64,000 nt of DNA from an uncultured Lachnospiraceae bacterium (GTDB lineage Bacteria; Bacillota; Clostridia; Lachnospirales; Lachnospiraceae): contig CAJTWM010000001.1 in NCBI GenBank assembly GCA_910579805.1, positions 1 to 64,000 on the forward strand. Direction: 5' to 3'. This document shows, one piece after another, positions 1 to 8,016 of the stretch. Each line of letters opens with the position of its first letter. Positions within the stretch are counted from its first letter, which is position 1. The translations under genes and the position numbers were made by a program. The notes beneath the pieces are model-generated. The model saw nothing but the letters and a program-made list of their open reading frames with translations, did no database searches and was not told where the DNA came from.

Positions 1-77
1 GACTTAGCCTGAGTCTTTGTTGTGATGTTTAAGTTTCTGTTAGAGTTCATCGCTGTGATGTTGTGTTGTACTACCAT
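1..77 (-). CDS. hag: Flagellin, N-terminal fragment (runs off window)
   Basis: The 25 complete codons read MVVQHNITAMNSNRNLNITT and then KTQAK, which is the classic N-terminal D0 segment of bacterial flagellin. Flagellin is the subunit of the flagellar filament and is exported unfolded through the flagellar type III apparatus with the help of FliS. An AGGAGG-type ribosome-binding site sits 8 bases before the ATG, and a sigma-28 promoter and CsrA-type leader lie upstream. The rest of the gene is beyond the left edge, so length and glycosylation sites cannot be judged. Its position at the end of a large sugar-modification locus suggests that this flagellin is the acceptor of the glycan made by the neighbouring genes; that link is an inference. 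Confidence 0.93.
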   Translation of the reverse strand, partial: MVVQHNITAMNSNRNLNITTKTQAK

Positions 78-85
78 AATTTATT

Positions 86-118
86 CCTCCTTGAATGCTT
101 AGCAGCTTCCCTGCTGCT
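86..118 (-). promoter_or_regulatory. Flagellin leader with two candidate CsrA-binding sites
   Basis: On the transcript a 6-bp hairpin (arms AGCAGC and GCTGCT, positions 101-106 and 113-118) displays the loop AGGGAA, which contains the CsrA core ANGGA. The Shine-Dalgarno stretch AAGGAGGA at 84-92 contains a second ANGGA. One site in an upstream hairpin loop and one over the ribosome-binding site is the arrangement described for the Bacillus subtilis hag leader. csrA and fliW are both in this window, which supports post-transcriptional control of flagellin. Confidence 0.7.
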
Positions 119-155
119 GTTTGTTTTATTAAGTAATCTGCTTTACTTGTAATAT

Positions 156-182
156 ATATCGGACGGGACTTCAAATACTTTA
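156..182 (-). promoter_or_regulatory. Sigma-28 (SigD/FliA) promoter of flagellin
   Basis: The minus strand reads TAAAGTAT (-35; TAAA at 179-182), then TCCGATAT (-10; CCGATAT at 156-162), with 15 bases between TAAA and TCCGATAT. This matches the flagellar sigma-28 consensus TAAA-N15-GCCGATAW at all but the first G of the -10 element. It lies about 80 bases before the flagellin start codon, leaving room for the CsrA-type leader. Confidence 0.85.
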
Positions 183-215
183 GGATTCTTTTAAAATTTT
201 TTTTCTATTTTTATT

Positions 216-1703
216 TTATGAAACAGACCCGTTTTCAAAATAATCCAGCGTCCGCCGAATCCATTCCTGACAAAGAATCAAAAATATCGTGATATCCCTG
301 TCTTTTTCACTGCAGTCGAAATATGTCATATACAGCTCTTCACCGACCTCTCCCCAATGGGTCTCCCTGACAAGATCCTCCATCGTCTCCAATATAAGCC
401 GGGCATACAGACAAGTATCTTCCGCTTTCAAAGCCTGTTTTGTTTTTTCTAATTTCTCAATGATCTGCTGCAGGCTTAAGCATACGTTCCGTATTTTATC
501 GCGGTCCTCCTGCCCGGGCCCAACCGGCGTTTCATCCCCGAACCGGACGGTACAGACCTTCCCGCTTAAGGACTGAAGTTCCCATTTTAATTTCCAGATC
601 ACCCTTATCCTGTTAGCCACCGTATGACCGGCAATCGCTTTTTCCGCAGATAATTCCCTGTCAGTACTTTCGGCTATTTGCCATAGCAGCGGTTCCATAT
701 CGTCTATGGGCTTACCATATTCCAGCCGTTTCAACAAGAACTTATATTTCAGGTACTTCTCCCGTAATTCCTTGACGGCCGCGCCCTTTTGATAAAATCC
801 GTTCCTGATATTTCCCCTGATTTCCGTCTGTACCGCCTTATGGATCACATACAGATCGCAAATCTGCGTATGATATATGTAGAATCCCATCGTATTCTCC
901 AAAAGACTGCCCGCCTGTTCCCATTCCCCCGTTTCCATTGCCGCTTCAATCAGGGGGATCCTCTTTTGGACCTCTTGCTTCTTTAAAATCTCTTCCGCAA
1001 TTTCCGTATCGGGTTTAAAAGAATACCCTTCTTTTTTATATTCTTCACAGAACCTTTCACGATAGACCTCGTATTGTTCCAATTTACTGTGGCCGCACAC
1101 ATGATTGCACCATATATCGTTTTGGCAGGGTACCCCGACTTTATACCCGGCTTTTTTAAACTCCATGCTCTGCGACACGTCATAAAAGTCAAAACCGTCA
1201 AAAACATCTTCCCGCCATTCCAGATCATACCGGGTAATCATGATCATCCCGTCTATTGCCTCTACCTCCTGCAGCTGTTCGGGATCCCGTTTTTCATGGA
1301 CTCCCTGACGCAGGGAGTCATCCAGATAAATGATCCCCACATCCCAGCGCATCAGATACCGGGCATCCGGAATCATCCCCGTGCTTCCGAGCACGCCCAG
1401 CATTCCGTATTCCGGATACTGTTCGAAAATATCGATGATCTCCTGAATAAAATTCTCGTTTACGATAAAGACATCCTGATGGAGGTAGACCTTATAAACC
1501 GCATCCGACCCATGCATGGCCGCATTATACCCCGCCGCCATACTGTCCGCCCCGGCAATCGTAATAATTTCCGTCTCCACCCCGTAAGGGATCCTGAGAC
1601 ATGAAATATATTTTATGCATTCCTCCACGAAACGATCGTTGTTATAACAGATAATAAACGCTACTTTTTTCATGAACCGTACCGTCCGCTCCCCTTTGTC
1701 CAT
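216..1703 (-). CDS. StrF-like family glycosyltransferase with helical C-terminal region
   Basis: Predicted 495-residue cytoplasmic protein. The first ~230 residues resemble the StrF/Glyco_tranf_2_5 fold: KKVAFIICYNND, a KVYLHQDVFI segment in the usual metal/nucleotide-sugar region, and AIDGMIMITRYDL. The remainder is mostly helical with no recognised domain. Its N-terminal half is clearly paralogous to the first ~215 residues of the 1036-residue protein at 42354-45464. The chosen ATG directly follows the TGA of the upstream gene (TGAATG), suggesting translational coupling; an internal ATG at 1673 fits the paralogue's N-terminus better and may be the true start. It is the last gene before flagellin. 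A role in building or attaching the flagellar glycan is inferred; the donor sugar is unknown. Confidence 0.75.
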   Translation of the reverse strand: MDKGERTVRFMKKVAFIICYNNDRFVEECIKYISCLRIPYGVETEIITIAGADSMAAGYNAAMHGSDAVYKVYLHQDVFIVNENFIQEIIDIFEQYPEYGMLGVLGSTGMIPDARYLMRWDVGIIYLDDSLRQGVHEKRDPEQLQEVEAIDGMIMITRYDLEWREDVFDGFDFYDVSQSMEFKKAGYKVGVPCQNDIWCNHVCGHSKLEQYEVYRERFCEEYKKEGYSFKPDTEIAEEILKKQEVQKRIPLIEAAMETGEWEQAGSLLENTMGFYIYHTQICDLYVIHKAVQTEIRGNIRNGFYQKGAAVKELREKYLKYKFLLKRLEYGKPIDDMEPLLWQIAESTDRELSAEKAIAGHTVANRIRVIWKLKWELQSLSGKVCTVRFGDETPVGPGQEDRDKIRNVCLSLQQIIEKLEKTKQALKAEDTCLYARLILETMEDLVRETHWGEVGEELYMTYFDCSEKDRDITIFLILCQEWIRRTLDYFENGSVS

Positions 1704-3869
1704 TCATTTTCCGTCCTGCGCATCAGCGTTTTCCTTCTTTTTCAGGATCTCTTTTAATTCGTTTACTTCTCTTGATAGTCCTTTCGCCTTCATATACTCG
1801 GCGCCTAACCCTACGTCCAAATATTCGTCGAAAATATCCTTTCTCTTATAATGATATTTTTCTTCAAAACATTTTCTTACCTCCGGTCTGGCGCTTATAT
1901 CAAAAAGCAATAAAACCGCAGCCATATTATACCACACGTTTTCCCGGTTTTTTAACAGAAAATACTTTTCACATGCGATCTCTTCATCGCTTTCAGCGTC
2001 AGGATCGACAAACTCTCCGGAAAAAGTCCTTCTAAAAAACCCGTTCTCCATATCCCGTATCTCTTTATACCATAAAAATGTATACTCATTTACCAGCCTG
2101 CACATCGTTTTCTCCGTAAACGCGCTGACATTTTCCGAATATCCCAGACCATGCCTGCGCATTTTAACCAGCCTTTGCGGAAAGACATAAATCTTTTCTT
2201 TTTGGACCAGCCCGACCCATGCCGCGAAGTCCGGCACCTGACGGAACACATAGCAATAACGCTCTTGAAATGCGTCGATATATGCCTGCCGCCTGATCAA
2301 AACGGACGGATGACATAAAGAATTGTCCTTTTTAAAAAATTCATACATCCATCCCTCGGAAGACCTGTTCGCCTTAATAAAGATATCGTCCAGCAATATT
2401 TCCAAATTATCGTTTACATAGTCCGTCCATGTAAAGCAGGCGGCATAATCCGGATTATTTTCCAAAAAACTGACCTGCTTTTCCAGCTTATCCTTTTCCC
2501 AAACGTCGTCGGAATTAATGAGCGCAACATACTTTCCCTTTGTTTTTTCTTTTAAAAACAGCTCGTATCCTCCGTAATTCTCCCCGAAATAGTATTCTTG
2601 GGCAAAATATTGGGAATACCGTCTCATAATTTCCGGGGTACGGTCGGCAGAACCGTCGTCCGCCACCAAAAACTCGATATTTTTATAGGTTTGGTTTATC
2701 ACGCTTTCTATCGCTTCCGCAACAAAAGCTTCATGATTATATGCCGTCATGATCACACTGACAAGGGGCTCATCGTCCGGCCTGCCCTTCTTGATCTGAC
2801 TTTCCATCAGCGCCTCAGGGTCCGCCCGGGTCTTACTCAAAAGATAAAGCGTGCTTGTATCCGTAAAGGCATTTTCCGCAAAAAGTTTCTCCCCAAAATA
2901 GCTTTTTCCTACGGGATGTACGAAAAAGCCTGCCCTTGTCAGTCTGTCGATCACCCCGTCATGGGTGTAAAGCCTGCAGCGGTCGTCCTGCCCGAATCTT
3001 TTCCAGTTTTCCTCCCCCGTAAGTCCCCACTCTTCGTCTATCTCCTCCGCATCCAGAGCGACCGGTACTAAAAAGATACCGATTCCGTCCGGTTTTAATA
3101 TCCTCTGCAATTCCCGCATTGCTTTTCCATCGTCCTTTACATGTTCCAGCACATGGGAGCAGATAAAAAAATCATATGCGTTATCGTCGATCATGGACAT
3201 ATCCGAAATGTCCGATTGAAACGTAACGTTTTTCATATACAGATCCGTAGATTCATAATCCGCATTCGGGCAATTATCTATGATCCACCTCTCTATTGCC
3301 GCAGAAGGCGCGAAATGTAAAATTTTGATTCCTTTCTTCATATATGGCAGACCCAGCTTTTTCAAAAAAGCGATCATTAACCGGTCCCTGTCCGAAGCCA
3401 TGCACTGCAGACAGGTATACTGCTCTTCGTTTAAAAATTCCCATGTATGCCGGACGCCGCCATATTGTTCCGTCTTAAGTTCATAAAAGGAAGGCAGCGG
3501 TTCGAAAACCGTATGCGCCCCGCAGCATGCGCAGACCCATTCCCCTCTTTTCAATGACCGGTATATCCCGACGATACTTTCCAAAAATATCCCCTGCACC
3601 TGGATAAGCCGCTCCCAATTGTCCTGAAAGAAACAACGATCCTTCCCGCCTAATCCGGTGAATTTTAAATACAGATCCGCAATTTCTATAAATTTTTCAT
3701 CCACATCATCCGCAAAAATGATTTTTAATTTTTCAACGCACTCCCAGTTTACCTCCAGCAATTCCCTGACTTCTTCCACGCAGTTCTGGTGCATTTTCCG
3801 ACTCAATAATTGATTGAAATTTTTGATTTCTTCCAATATCTTTACTTTTTCCGCCCTTAAGTCTTCCAT
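1704..3869 (-). CDS. Zinc-ribbon/SAM-methyltransferase/GT2 fusion protein
   Basis: A 721-residue two-enzyme protein. After a helical N-terminus (1-105) comes a two-knuckle zinc ribbon (C113/C116 and C153/C156), then a class I methyltransferase-like domain (ILHFAPSAA near 183, CSHVLEHV near 237). From about 368 it is a GT2 glycosyltransferase: PLVSVIMTAYNHE, VADDGSADRT and INSDDVWEKDK with the SDD metal motif. A C-terminal helical tail ends in a lysine-rich coiled-coil-like stretch. Paralogues with the same order of domains lie at 42354-45464 and 48795-50783. It is immediately followed by the StrF-like gene, so the pair reproduces as two genes what 42354-45464 carries as one. The canonical glycine-rich SAM loop is poorly conserved (HFAPSA), so methyl transfer is uncertain. 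Confidence 0.8.
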   Translation of the reverse strand: MEDLRAEKVKILEEIKNFNQLLSRKMHQNCVEEVRELLEVNWECVEKLKIIFADDVDEKFIEIADLYLKFTGLGGKDRCFFQDNWERLIQVQGIFLESIVGIYRSLKRGEWVCACCGAHTVFEPLPSFYELKTEQYGGVRHTWEFLNEEQYTCLQCMASDRDRLMIAFLKKLGLPYMKKGIKILHFAPSAAIERWIIDNCPNADYESTDLYMKNVTFQSDISDMSMIDDNAYDFFICSHVLEHVKDDGKAMRELQRILKPDGIGIFLVPVALDAEEIDEEWGLTGEENWKRFGQDDRCRLYTHDGVIDRLTRAGFFVHPVGKSYFGEKLFAENAFTDTSTLYLLSKTRADPEALMESQIKKGRPDDEPLVSVIMTAYNHEAFVAEAIESVINQTYKNIEFLVADDGSADRTPEIMRRYSQYFAQEYYFGENYGGYELFLKEKTKGKYVALINSDDVWEKDKLEKQVSFLENNPDYAACFTWTDYVNDNLEILLDDIFIKANRSSEGWMYEFFKKDNSLCHPSVLIRRQAYIDAFQERYCYVFRQVPDFAAWVGLVQKEKIYVFPQRLVKMRRHGLGYSENVSAFTEKTMCRLVNEYTFLWYKEIRDMENGFFRRTFSGEFVDPDAESDEEIACEKYFLLKNRENVWYNMAAVLLLFDISARPEVRKCFEEKYHYKRKDIFDEYLDVGLGAEYMKAKGLSREVNELKEILKKKENADAQDGK

Positions 3870-3901
3870 GATAGCTCTCTCTTCCTGTAGGATCCGATAT
3901 T

Positions 3902-4624
3902 TTATTTCACGCTCAATTTATACTCTTGTAAAAAACCTTTGATTCTTTCGACACTGTTCCAAAATAAAATATCGATTATGGACATATTCGGTTCAAACCC
4001 TTCTTTTCCCTGATCGTAAATAATCTTTTCCGAACATGTATCTAAAAAATATAATTCCATGTCATTTTTTATAAAACTTTCGCGGCTATATAATTTTCTG
4101 CCGCCGCAGGGATTTACATATTCGTCCGCGCCTAATCTCCGACAGATCTCTATGATCCTGTCCGCCCCTGCTAATCCGTTATTTTTTATCATTTGTGACG
4201 AGACTGATAGTTCGGTTTCTATCTGCAAATATCCCATGATCTTTTCAATACTGAACCGGATAAATTTCGTCAGATCCTGTTCCGGATTCCCTATGATCTC
4301 CTCGATCAGGGGCATGACGGCTCCATAATGGTACGCCTTTTTATAGGCATGCCGGATCGTGGATAAGAATTTTTTCTTTTCTTCTAAAGTAAAACTCAAT
4401 TGCGTATCCATGATCAGCCGCTCCTGCGACGCTTTCTTTACCGGTATCGTAAACCTGTACGGTCTGCCGTTTACTAAAATACTGTTTCTATTGATATATC
4501 CGCGCATGATATAATTAACGTCGTCGAGAAGCACAAACTTATCGACTGCGCCGATCAACTGCCAATAACCTATATATGGAAATAAATAAGGCTGCATAAT
4601 TCCGACTTTCATTTTAGTTTTCAT
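3902..4624 (-). CDS. WbqC-like family protein
   Basis: A 240-residue protein beginning MKTKMKVGIMQPYLFPYIGY, the signature start of the WbqC-like family found in O-antigen, capsule and flagellar sugar loci. Other family features are the FVLLDDVNYIMRGYINRN segment and the C-terminal NMSIIDILFWN stretch. The family's reaction is not well established; members commonly sit beside genes for N-acylated amino sugars. The ATG at 4624 is preceded by a GAGGA stretch; an upstream GTG at 4648 is less likely. A 175-base leader separates it from the formyltransferase gene and contains a candidate promoter, so it may start its own transcript with the two glycosyltransferase genes downstream. Confidence 0.85.
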   Translation of the reverse strand: MKTKMKVGIMQPYLFPYIGYWQLIGAVDKFVLLDDVNYIMRGYINRNSILVNGRPYRFTIPVKKASQERLIMDTQLSFTLEEKKKFLSTIRHAYKKAYHYGAVMPLIEEIIGNPEQDLTKFIRFSIEKIMGYLQIETELSVSSQMIKNNGLAGADRIIEICRRLGADEYVNPCGGRKLYSRESFIKNDMELYFLDTCSEKIIYDQGKEGFEPNMSIIDILFWNSVERIKGFLQEYKLSVK

Positions 4625-4722
4625 ATGCTCTTCATCCTCTAAGTACACGATCCGGCTGGTATCACGGACTGCCGCCTCATATGCCGGTTTCCCAATCCTC
4701 CGTTCCGTTATCTTTTTAGATC

Positions 4723-4750
4723 AGAATAACATATAATTACTATTTTTCAA
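4723..4750 (-). promoter_or_regulatory. Candidate sigma-A promoter (extended -10) for wbqC-like unit
   Basis: Minus strand TTGAAA (4745-4750), 16-base spacer, TATTCT (4723-4728) with the extended TG motif (TGTTATTCT). It sits in an AT-rich gap about 100 bases before the wbqC-like ATG. The same extended -10 sequence occurs at 48650-48655. This is a pattern match only. Confidence 0.4.
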
Positions 4751-4799
4751 AATACATTTTAAAACTTACTAAAATATTTCGCCATAATATTTTTACTGC

Positions 4800-5474
4800 T
4801 TATCTCAAAGGCTCCTGTTTCCAAAACGGGAAAGTCATACTCTTTCCATAATCCGCATTTTTTATCCGGACTTTTCCGTCTGCAGCCGACAAACAACCGT
4901 TATCGATGATTTCGATCAGCCGGTTCAACATATCTATCTGCAGATCTAAAATCCTGTCGTAATCTTTCGAATCTTCAAATATCTGCAGCGGGATCACGCT
5001 TTGCATGATGACCGGCCCGGTATCTACCCCCTCATCTATAAAATGCGCCGTATTGCCTATCAGAAACGGCGTCCTGCTGTCGCCTGCCGCCTGATCGATC
5101 GCTTTTAATCCGGGATACATGGGCAAAAGGGAGGGATGGAAATTAATGATCCTATAACGGTATTTTGTCAATAATTCCCCCGCTAAAATATGGGAACCGA
5201 AAGAAAAGCAATAATCGATCCCCTGCTCCGTTAATTCCCGGAGCATCCGATTGGAAAATTCCAAATTTCTTTCCGTATTATCTTTCCCAAGGGCCGTGTA
5301 TCCTAACGCTTTAAATCCAATACCCTTCTGCTCCAATAACTTTTTCAAATCCGATTCTATATCGTATTCGGAAATAACGGTCCTGACCGATCTGCATACC
5401 GCGCCGTCCGCCTGCCTGATAAACCGTTTCACCCTTTCCGATTTTCCTGAAATATAAAATCCGTATTTACTCAC
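4800..5474 (-). CDS. Sugar N-formyltransferase (PurN/VioF-like)
   Basis: A 224-residue formyltransferase-fold protein. The catalytic Asn-His-Asp set of 10-formyl-tetrahydrofolate-dependent formyltransferases is visible: N111 and H113 in INFHPSLLPMYPG and D151 in GVDTGP. Its small size fits a single-domain enzyme. The GTG at 5474 is chosen because AGGAG lies 8 bases upstream and the protein then starts MSKYGFYISG, like its relatives. It lies two genes downstream of a VioA-like aminotransferase, so the likely substrate is a nucleotide-linked 4-amino-4,6-dideoxyhexose (or the 3-amino isomer), giving a formamido sugar. GAR transformylase is an alternative, but no purine gene is near. Confidence 0.82.
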   Translation of the reverse strand: MSKYGFYISGKSERVKRFIRQADGAVCRSVRTVISEYDIESDLKKLLEQKGIGFKALGYTALGKDNTERNLEFSNRMLRELTEQGIDYCFSFGSHILAGELLTKYRYRIINFHPSLLPMYPGLKAIDQAAGDSRTPFLIGNTAHFIDEGVDTGPVIMQSVIPLQIFEDSKDYDRILDLQIDMLNRLIEIIDNGCLSAADGKVRIKNADYGKSMTFPFWKQEPLR

Positions 5475-5543
5475 TTTTCTTTCTCCTGTCTTGTATGAAT
5501 CCGCCGGCAATATTCGTATTTCCCATGGTTTGTATAGAGCGTG

Positions 5544-6695
5544 TTACAGAGCAGCGTAACATACGGTTTCCCAATCTAATTCTTCAAAATGCTGCCGCAT
5601 ATATATCTTATATTCCGGCGCCAACTGCTTGATCAGTAGCGGAATTTCCCACAAATCTTCCTCCAAATGATATACGCAGACCGCCAGTTTCGGTTTATTT
5701 TCCCTGATCACCCGTTCTCCGCCCCTCAGCGCGGGAATTTCAGAACCTTCGATATCCATTTTGATAAAGGAAACCTTTCCGGTTATGGTATCGTCCAAAG
5801 AAGTCACTTCTATTTCCGAGGATCCCCCTTGCTCGGACAACATGGAGCCGTGCTGATTATCCACAAAATATAATTTCCCCGTCTTCTCATGCAGCCCTCT
5901 GGGTATTATCTCCACTTTTTCGTTTTCAAAAAGTTCTTTCATCCCTGTCCTATAACTTTTCTTGGCTTCAAACGCATATATTTTTTCATATTTCCCATTC
6001 ACATGCCGGATAAAATTAAGAATGGAATCCCCTTGCGCCGCTCCCGCATCCACATATACTTCCCCTTCACCAAATTCATAGATCCCTTCCATAAAATACT
6101 GCGGATAAACGGCGCATTCCGTCAAATATTGATTTCTTCCTGTTATGCGGTAACGCAGGACATTACGGAATGTCAGCCGTGATTGTTCGTCTTCCAGCAG
6201 ATTATATGCTTTACTGATCTCGATCACCTTTTCCAGGATCAGTATTCTGTCATGTCCTCTTTTCAACTCAGCCCGGGGCCTGTATTCATATACCTCGAAA
6301 AAGAATTCATAAAACAACTCTTTCAATTCCTGTCTCATATCCGGAATCAGGGAAAACACGCCGTAGATCTTTTCCAGTCCCGGCATACAGCAGCGTATAT
6401 CCTGAAAACCTGCCAGTTCCAGTCTTTCCCTCTTTTCTTCGATAGGTTCTTCATCCGAATATACGAAAACGACCGTTTTCTCCCTGTCCATTGCATACAA
6501 CTCATGTAAAGACAATACTTTTATATCCAAATCCGCAGGCTGATCTGCCTGTTCCCCTGTTTTACAAAAATAAAATGAAGCCTCCACTCCCGCCTCTTTT
6601 AGCTGTCTGTACTTTTCTAATCCATACACAGAAATGCCATACAGCACCACATCTCTTCCCTTTTCAACTTTTTCCAAATACGCCTCTACCTTCAT
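5544..6695 (-). CDS. FkbM family methyltransferase with N-terminal Rossmann-like domain
   Basis: A 383-residue protein. Residues 1-120 begin with a Rossmann-like nucleotide-binding strand (DVVLYGISVYGLEKYRQLKE). From about 205 the FkbM methyltransferase domain follows: VYVDAGAAQGDS (SAM-binding loop), IYAFEAKKSYR, and FIKMDIEGSE, the strongly conserved FkbM motif. FkbM enzymes O-methylate sugars or hydroxyl groups. The same two-part design recurs at 51878-52933. It lies between the aminotransferase and the formyltransferase. A role in methylating the glycan is inferred. GGAGG precedes the ATG. Confidence 0.85.
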   Translation of the reverse strand: MKVEAYLEKVEKGRDVVLYGISVYGLEKYRQLKEAGVEASFYFCKTGEQADQPADLDIKVLSLHELYAMDREKTVVFVYSDEEPIEEKRERLELAGFQDIRCCMPGLEKIYGVFSLIPDMRQELKELFYEFFFEVYEYRPRAELKRGHDRILILEKVIEISKAYNLLEDEQSRLTFRNVLRYRITGRNQYLTECAVYPQYFMEGIYEFGEGEVYVDAGAAQGDSILNFIRHVNGKYEKIYAFEAKKSYRTGMKELFENEKVEIIPRGLHEKTGKLYFVDNQHGSMLSEQGGSSEIEVTSLDDTITGKVSFIKMDIEGSEIPALRGGERVIRENKPKLAVCVYHLEEDLWEIPLLIKQLAPEYKIYMRQHFEELDWETVCYAAL

Positions 6696-6716
6696 GGCCC
6701 ATCCTCCAATGTCTCT

Positions 6717-7826
6717 CTATTTTTCTGCAATCAACTGTAAAATAATATCAATCGCTTCGATCCCTAAAGTCGGATAAAACGGTAACGTCAAAACCCTTTC
6801 GGATATGTTTCGGGCATTTTTCAGCTCCGTTTCTTTGCATTTATTCCGAATACAGTCCTGATCCGCCGTCAACGGATAAAAATATTTCCGTGCAAATATA
6901 TTTGCCTCCTTTAATTTGTTATACAATTCGTCCCTGCTCACCGGATAGCCGTCTTCTACGACAATAGGCATATAGGAATAGTTCCTGACCACATCTTTCT
7001 CCTGACCCAGCAAGCGTATTCCGTCAATCTTTGCCAGGCCGCTTTCATAGATCTCGTATCTTCTTTTCCTCTCTTCAATATAAGTAGAGATGTGATGAAG
7101 ATTACATAATCCCATGATCGCTGCAAACTCATTCATCTTTGCATTGGCGCCGATTCCCGTAACCAGCTCTTCGCCGCGGATCCCGAAATTTTTCAGGTCT
7201 GCCAGCTTTTCATATATGCCGGGATCCGAAAATGCCGCCGCTCCGCCTTCGATCGTATTGAACACCTTCGTCGCATGAAAACTGAAAACGGAAACGTCTC
7301 CATAGTTTCCGATTCCCTTTCCTTTATATGTAACGCCAAAAGCATGGGCTGCGTCGTAAATAACTTTTAAATGATATTTGTCGGCTATTTCCTGAATCTT
7401 CTCCACATTGCAGACGTTGCCGTAAACATGCACCGGAACGATCGCCACGGTCCGGTCAGTGATCAGACTTTCAATCCGTGTTTCGTCTATCGTCCCGTCT
7501 TCTAACCTGATATCGCAGAAAACCGGCTGCAAACGGTTTCTGATAATAGCGTGGGTAGTGGAAACAAATGTAAAAGGAGTGGTAATGACCTCTGCTCCCG
7601 CAGGAAAGTCAAACGCCTGGATCGCCAATTCCAATGCCATATGTCCGTTTACCATCAGCGACACGTTCGGTACTCCAAGGTATTCCTTTAAACGCTCTTC
7701 TAATTCCTGATGGTATTGTCCCATATTCGTCAGCCAATGGGATTCCCACAAAGGCCTGATTGCTTCTATATATTCTTCATACGGCGGCATAGAAGAATGG
7801 GTGACCAGTATTTTATCCTTTATCAT
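6717..7826 (-). CDS. DegT/DnrJ/EryC1 sugar aminotransferase, VioA-like
   Basis: A 369-residue PLP-dependent aminotransferase. The Schiff-base lysine is K187 in FSFHATKVFNTIEGG, a form of the motif typical of VioA/FdtB/QdtB-type enzymes that aminate dTDP-4-keto- or 3-keto-6-deoxyhexoses using glutamate. VYDAAHAFG (here VIYDAAHAFG) supplies the PLP-binding Asp. The ATG at 7826 has AGGAG seven bases upstream; an upstream ATG at 7847 lies directly after the leader hairpin and is less likely. With the formyltransferase it suggests a dTDP-4-formamido-4,6-dideoxyglucose-type donor. The dTDP-glucose genes rmlA and rmlB are not in this window. It is the first gene of the unit behind the promoter at 7974-8002. 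Confidence 0.88.
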   Translation of the reverse strand: MIKDKILVTHSSMPPYEEYIEAIRPLWESHWLTNMGQYHQELEERLKEYLGVPNVSLMVNGHMALELAIQAFDFPAGAEVITTPFTFVSTTHAIIRNRLQPVFCDIRLEDGTIDETRIESLITDRTVAIVPVHVYGNVCNVEKIQEIADKYHLKVIYDAAHAFGVTYKGKGIGNYGDVSVFSFHATKVFNTIEGGAAAFSDPGIYEKLADLKNFGIRGEELVTGIGANAKMNEFAAIMGLCNLHHISTYIEERKRRYEIYESGLAKIDGIRLLGQEKDVVRNYSYMPIVVEDGYPVSRDELYNKLKEANIFARKYFYPLTADQDCIRNKCKETELKNARNISERVLTLPFYPTLGIEAIDIILQLIAEK

Positions 7827-7849
7827 AAAAAGACTCCTTCCCTTCATGC

Positions 7850-7891
7850 AAGAAAACCTGCCATGACAAATAATCCACGACAGGTTTTCTT
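7850..7891 (-). terminator. Terminator-like hairpin in the leader of the VioA-like gene
   Basis: On minus-strand RNA the arms AAGAAAACCTG and CAGGTTTTCTT pair perfectly, and the stem extends inward (TCGTG with CATGG) through G-U pairs, giving about 16 bp. The downstream arm carries the U-rich stretch. Those inner pairs form only in minus-strand RNA, which indicates selection at the RNA level. It lies between the promoter at 7974-8002 and the start at 7826, so it would act either as the terminator of the GT8 transcript or as an attenuator. Confidence 0.6.
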
Positions 7892-7973
7892 TGATATTTC
7901 ATATCATAATTATCCTTTTGTCCGAACGCATCCATGCAAAAAAGTTTAAAAGTTCATTGATATTATTTTTTTA

Positions 7974-8002
7974 ACTATAATATAATTCCGTCAGGCGGTC
8001 AA
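7974..8002 (-). promoter_or_regulatory. Sigma-A-type promoter for the aminotransferase unit
   Basis: Minus strand TTGACC (7997-8002), 17-base spacer, TATAGT (7974-7979): five of six consensus bases in each element at optimal spacing. It lies between the GT8 gene and the VioA-like gene and would give a leader of about 140 bases that includes the hairpin at 7850-7891. Confidence 0.65.
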
Positions 8003-8016
8003 GTTATGAAAATGGG

